NCBI GenBank assembly: GCA_017547065.1
Contig: JAFYRC010000223.1
Coordinates: 1 to 5,508, forward strand
DNA from: Tidjanibacter sp.
GTDB lineage: Bacteria > Bacteroidota > Bacteroidia > Bacteroidales > Rikenellaceae
Reading direction: 5' to 3'
DNA length: 5,508 bases
The translations under genes and the position numbers were made by a program. Below the pieces are notes generated by a model. The model saw only the letters and a list, made by a program, of their open reading frames with translations, searched no databases and was not told the DNA's origin. Of the stretch, positions 5,508 to 5,508 are shown one piece after another (position 1 is the first letter of the stretch; each line of letters begins with the position of its first letter).

Positions 5508-5508
5508 G

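Noticed and set aside
1..5508. A previously undescribed multi-gene system
   Set aside because: All complete genes belong to well-known core families, and no unknown gene cluster, reverse transcriptase, toxin-antitoxin pair, phage gene or transposase was seen.

Overview
The window looks like a chromosomal housekeeping segment from a member of the Bacteroidales. Three things point there. Promoters have the Bacteroidetes form TTTG-N20-TAnnTTTG. Start codons lack strong Shine-Dalgarno sequences and sit behind A/T-rich leaders. The tmRNA tag begins with Gly and ends in YALAA. A Rikenellaceae/Alistipes-like origin is possible, but this is a guess that the sequence alone does not prove.

Layout from left to right. 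Positions 1-54 (minus strand) hold the first 18 codons of a gene cut by the window edge; they look like a signal peptide. Positions 55-128 are a short A/T spacer with a three-copy 14-bp tandem repeat. Positions 129-1640 (minus) encode an RsuA/RluB-family rRNA pseudouridine synthase. Its N-terminal half is a long disordered Arg/Asn/Glu-rich extension built largely from 14-residue (42-bp) tandem repeats. Positions 1789-1826 form a very strong, symmetric intrinsic terminator. Positions 1832-2235 (minus) are a complete one-piece tmRNA gene (ssrA) with predicted tag GNNSYALAA. A compact divergent promoter region follows at about 2236-2359. Positions 2360-3088 (plus) encode FtsE, the ATPase of the FtsEX divisome complex, without an adjacent ftsX. 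Positions 3194-5152 (plus) encode a full-length DNA gyrase subunit B. The last 356 bases have no convincing gene. They hold hairpins, an eight-unit 9-bp AAAAAGAGC array, a second and different 9-bp array, and a GTCGAC-containing repeat that runs off the window.

The genes share a core-function theme: rRNA modification, ribosome rescue, cell division and DNA topology. They do not form one pathway. ssrA and ftsE are transcribed divergently from back-to-back promoters. The pseudouridine synthase appears to have its own promoter behind the ssrA terminator. gyrB may be read through from ftsE, since no convincing promoter was found in the 105-bp gap. I see no mobile element, CRISPR array or defence system. 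The features most worth a second look are the selected peptide repeat in the pseudouridine synthase and the repeat-rich, structured spacer after gyrB.
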